From Alphaproteobacteria bacterium (lineage in GTDB: Bacteria > Pseudomonadota > Alphaproteobacteria > SMXP01), in NCBI GenBank assembly GCA_028280675.1, contig JANQLI010000305.1, forward strand, positions 1 to 8,701: a stretch of 8,701 bases of DNA, written 5' to 3'. Positions 6,371-8,701 of the stretch are shown here, one piece after another (the stretch's first letter is position 1; the number at the start of each line of letters is the position of its first letter). The position numbers were made by a program, and so were the translations under genes. The notes under the pieces are model-generated. The model saw only the letters and a list, made by a program, of their open reading frames with translations, was not told the DNA's origin and did no database searches.

Positions 6371-8701
6371 GACAGCATAGACAAATGAAACGCTCTGCTC
6401 GCATCTTCTCCATCGCGGCCATCGCCATGAGCCTGATGACGCCTCCCACGATTGCGCAAATGGCAGTAGAAGACGCCCTTGCCATCAGCCCCCTCCCGCA
6501 ACCGATTGACACGCCAAACCAAGTGTTGATCCGCAACGCCACCGTCTGGACCATGGAAGATGATGGCATCTTAGACGAGACCGATGTCTTGCTGACCAAT
6601 GGCAAGATCGGCGCCATAGGAAAAAACCTGTCTGCCCGGCGCGGCGCGTTAGAGATTGACGCAACGGGCATGCATGTCACACCCGGCATTATTGACGCCC
6701 ACAGCCACAGCGCTGTGGAAAATACTGGGGTTAATGAAGGCGTGCCGAGCGTTAGCGCCGAAGTGCGCATTGAAGATGTGATCGTGCCGAATGATAAAAC
6801 GATTTACTATCAACTGGCGGGCGGTGTGACGGCGATTCATGTGCTGCACGGATCAGCCAATGCGATTGGCGGGCAAAACGCCATGCTGAAAATGCGCTGG
6901 GGTTCGCAAAAATCCGAAGACATGCGCTTTAAAGGCGCGCCGCCCACCATCAAGTTTGCACTTGGCGAAAACCCAAAACGATCGGCCTTTGGCGGCGGCT
7001 TTGGACGCGAGCCCCGTTACCCAGCAACACGTATGGGGGTTGCGGCCATCATTCGCGATAGCTTTAAAAAAGCCAAAGATTACCGCAATGAATGGGCAGC
7101 TTATAACGCGCTTTCGTCATCACAACAAGCGCGCACAGCACCGCCGCGGCGTGATCTCCGTCTCGAAGCCGTTGCTGAAATCCTTGATGGCAAACGCACC
7201 ATTCATGCCCATGCCTATCGCGCAGACGAAATCTTGATGTTGATGCGGCTTGGTGAAGAGGTGGGATTCAAAGTCGGCACTTTCCAACACGTGCTCGAAG
7301 GCTATCAAATCGCCGATGAAATGGCGGCGCACGGCGCGCATGGCTCGACCTTTTCCGATTGGTGGAGCTTTAAAATCGAAGCCTTTGAAGCGATCCCTTA
7401 TAACGCGGCGATTATGGAAGAACGCGGTGTGTTGGTCAGTCTCAATTCTGATGACAACAATCTCGCGCGGCGACTTTCTCTCGAAGCCGCGAAAATGATC
7501 CGCTATGGCGGCGTTGACAGCATCAAGGCCTTGGCGATGGTGACACGCAATCCCGCTGAACAATTAGGCATTCAAGATCGTGTCGGTTCATTAGCCGCAG
7601 GAAAAGATGCCGATGTGGTGATTTGGAGTGGTGACCCCCTGAGCACCTACACCCATGCCACGCATACCTTTGTTGATGGCAAGCTGATGTTTGGCCGCGC
7701 AGAAGATCTTGCACATCGCGCGCGCGTGACAGAGGCCCGCGCGGCCTTGATTGCAGAAATCAATGGGGACGGCGACGAGGCAGAAGAAGACAGCGCGGAA
7801 GAGGCGAATGAAGAGGCGCAGGACACCGAAGGCGATACGGCTGACACAGCAGAAACAGCTCAGGACGACACTGTAAACACCGAATCGACTGAGACGGATG
7901 AAGAGGCAGAACCCCTTAATATTCCGTATCAATTCGCCACATCGGCAGAAGACACCGACGCACCTGTCGCGATTACTGGCGCGACAGTGCATCCGATTGA
8001 TGCGCCATCCATAGAAAATGGCGTTGTTGTTTTTCAAAACGGCAAAATTACACAGGTCGGCGGTGCTGACACCAACATTCCAGAAGGCGTAGAGCAGATT
8101 GATGCCAGCGGCAAACATCTTTGGCCCGGCATCATTCATACCAACACTGTGCTAGGGATTAGCGAAATCGATAGTGTCGCAGGTACGGTTGACGTTGCCG
8201 AAACCGGCGACATCAATGCAGATGTCGATGTGTCCCTGGCCATTGATGCGACAAGCACGCATTTCCCCGTTGCGCGCTCGGGCGGGATCACCCATGCGGT
8301 CGTCGTGCCAAATGGCGGTATCGTTGCGGGCACCACAGCGCTGATCCGTACAGATGGCTGGACCTGGGAAGATATGTCGGCTGTACGGCGGCACTCATTG
8401 GTTTTGCGTTGGCCAACCCCAATCCCAGCCAGATTCGCCGCTCTTTTGGGCCGTGAAAACGAAACGCTGGCGGATCGCAAAAAAGAATCCGAAGAGCAAA
8501 TTGAAAAGCTGAACACACTTTTGGATGCGGCTACGGCCTATCGCAAAGCGCTTGAGTCTGGAACCGCGCCTGATTTTGACCCGCAATTGGATGCCCTCTT
8601 GCCCATTGTCAAAGGCGAACGCCCAATTTGGGTGCAAGCGCGCGAAAAGCATGCCATGATCGCAGCCATTGATTGGGCGAAGGAACGCAATCTCCGTATC
8701 G
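6367..8701 (+). CDS. Exported tandem-domain amidohydrolase (imidazolonepropionase-like), 3' truncated by window edge, at least 778 aa
   Basis: The frame from ATG 6367 (AAGGAG 7 bases upstream) stays open to the window end. It begins with a signal peptide (MKRSARIFSIAAIAMSLM from residue 7, probable cleavage after TIA, about residue 30). Domain 1 (about 50-455) has the full binuclear-metal pattern: GIIDAHSHS (H112, H114), IHAHAYRADEI (H280/H282), FQHVLEGYQ (H308), SLNSDD (D362), then the signature VTRNPAEQLGIQDRVGSLAAGKDADVVIW, typical of active COG1228 enzymes. HGSANAIGGQNAMLKMRWG is also typical. A 51-residue acidic linker follows (about 466-516). Domain 2 starts near 534 (AITGATVHPIDAPSIENGVVVF) but has GIIHTN (591-593) instead of the HxH motif and WVQAR (Q757) where the later His is expected. 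Domain 1 is predicted to be a secreted cyclic-amide or peptide-derivative hydrolase; the substrate is unknown. It overlaps the first amidohydrolase by ATGA. Confidence 0.9.
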   Translation, partial: MRQHRQMKRSARIFSIAAIAMSLMTPPTIAQMAVEDALAISPLPQPIDTPNQVLIRNATVWTMEDDGILDETDVLLTNGKIGAIGKNLSARRGALEIDATGMHVTPGIIDAHSHSAVENTGVNEGVPSVSAEVRIEDVIVPNDKTIYYQLAGGVTAIHVLHGSANAIGGQNAMLKMRWGSQKSEDMRFKGAPPTIKFALGENPKRSAFGGGFGREPRYPATRMGVAAIIRDSFKKAKDYRNEWAAYNALSSSQQARTAPPRRDLRLEAVAEILDGKRTIHAHAYRADEILMLMRLGEEVGFKVGTFQHVLEGYQIADEMAAHGAHGSTFSDWWSFKIEAFEAIPYNAAIMEERGVLVSLNSDDNNLARRLSLEAAKMIRYGGVDSIKALAMVTRNPAEQLGIQDRVGSLAAGKDADVVIWSGDPLSTYTHATHTFVDGKLMFGRAEDLAHRARVTEARAALIAEINGDGDEAEEDSAEEANEEAQDTEGDTADTAETAQDDTVNTESTETDEEAEPLNIPYQFATSAEDTDAPVAITGATVHPIDAPSIENGVVVFQNGKITQVGGADTNIPEGVEQIDASGKHLWPGIIHTNTVLGISEIDSVAGTVDVAETGDINADVDVSLAIDATSTHFPVARSGGITHAVVVPNGGIVAGTTALIRTDGWTWEDMSAVRRHSLVLRWPTPIPARFAALLGRENETLADRKKESEEQIEKLNTLLDAATAYRKALESGTAPDFDPQLDALLPIVKGERPIWVQAREKHAMIAAIDWAKERNLRI
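7762..7914 (+). other. Acidic low-complexity linker between the two amidohydrolase domains
   Basis: Residues 466-516 of the second amidohydrolase: 51 residues with about 23 Asp/Glu and no Lys, Arg or His, the rest mainly Ala, Thr, Gly, Ser and Gln. It separates the intact domain 1 from the degenerate domain 2. The coding DNA is rich in GAA/GAG/GAC runs, with imperfect repetition of GAGGCG/GAAGAG-type units that may be prone to slippage. It is probably a disordered spacer of an exported protein, and acidic exposure fits life in saline water, but that is inference. Confidence 0.75.

Noticed and set aside
7120..7563. 147-aa minus-strand open frame opposite the active amidohydrolase domain
   Set aside because: It overlaps codons for the conserved metal ligands on the plus strand, and has no ribosome site or recognisable domain.
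7762..7914. Tandem DNA repeat or recombination site in the GA-rich stretch
   Set aside because: The repetition is imperfect and follows from clustered Glu/Asp/Ala codons; no exact unit recurs in register.
7591..8139. 182-aa minus-strand open frame opposite the amidohydrolase linker and domain 2
   Set aside because: It is the antisense of a clear coding frame with motifs; its Cys/Phe/Arg-rich text is what the complement of GA-rich acidic codons produces.

Overview
The window suggests an alphaproteobacterium, possibly a Caulobacterales/Maricaulales-type marine lineage. The grounds are moderate base composition, GCG/CGC-rich but relaxed codon use, and a gene set of FMO, SDR, BASS carrier and exported tandem amidohydrolases. 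This taxonomic call is an impression from gene style, not a measurement. I see no rRNA, tRNA, CRISPR array, insertion sequence or prophage. Coding density is very high, and the only sizeable non-coding stretch is the roughly 230-base divergent intergenic region near 4495-4723.

Left edge (1-563, plus strand): the C-terminal end of a probable SAM-dependent methyltransferase is followed after 18 bases by a small helical protein of unknown function (111 aa). They are probably one transcription unit. This unit meets the next one tail to tail, with only 19 bases between the two stop codons.

Centre (583-4494, minus strand): four genes are read right to left. They encode a flavin-containing monooxygenase-like enzyme, a BASS-family (bile acid:sodium symporter-like) carrier, an extended-SDR NAD-dependent epimerase/dehydratase and a classical SDR oxidoreductase. 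All three junctions are 4-base stop/start overlaps (GTGA, ATGA, ATGA), so this is almost certainly one translationally coupled operon. The make-up (one carrier, one NADPH/FAD oxygenase, two NAD(P)-dependent oxidoreductases) fits uptake and stepwise oxidation or reduction of a hydrophobic or carboxylated compound. The substrate cannot be read from the sequence.

Right (4724-8701, plus strand, divergent): two genes overlap by 4 bases and encode exported amidohydrolase-superfamily proteins (imidazolonepropionase-like, COG1228-type). The first (548 aa) has a signal peptide and the fold's N- and C-terminal hallmarks, but the HxH metal motif and other ligand positions are substituted, and it carries a C-terminal beta-rich domain. 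The second (at least 778 aa, running off the window) has a signal peptide, one amidohydrolase domain with intact metal ligands, a 51-residue highly acidic linker, and a second amidohydrolase domain that again lacks the HxH motif. The locus thus encodes three amidohydrolase-type modules in the order degenerate, intact, degenerate. This arrangement is the most interesting feature of the window.
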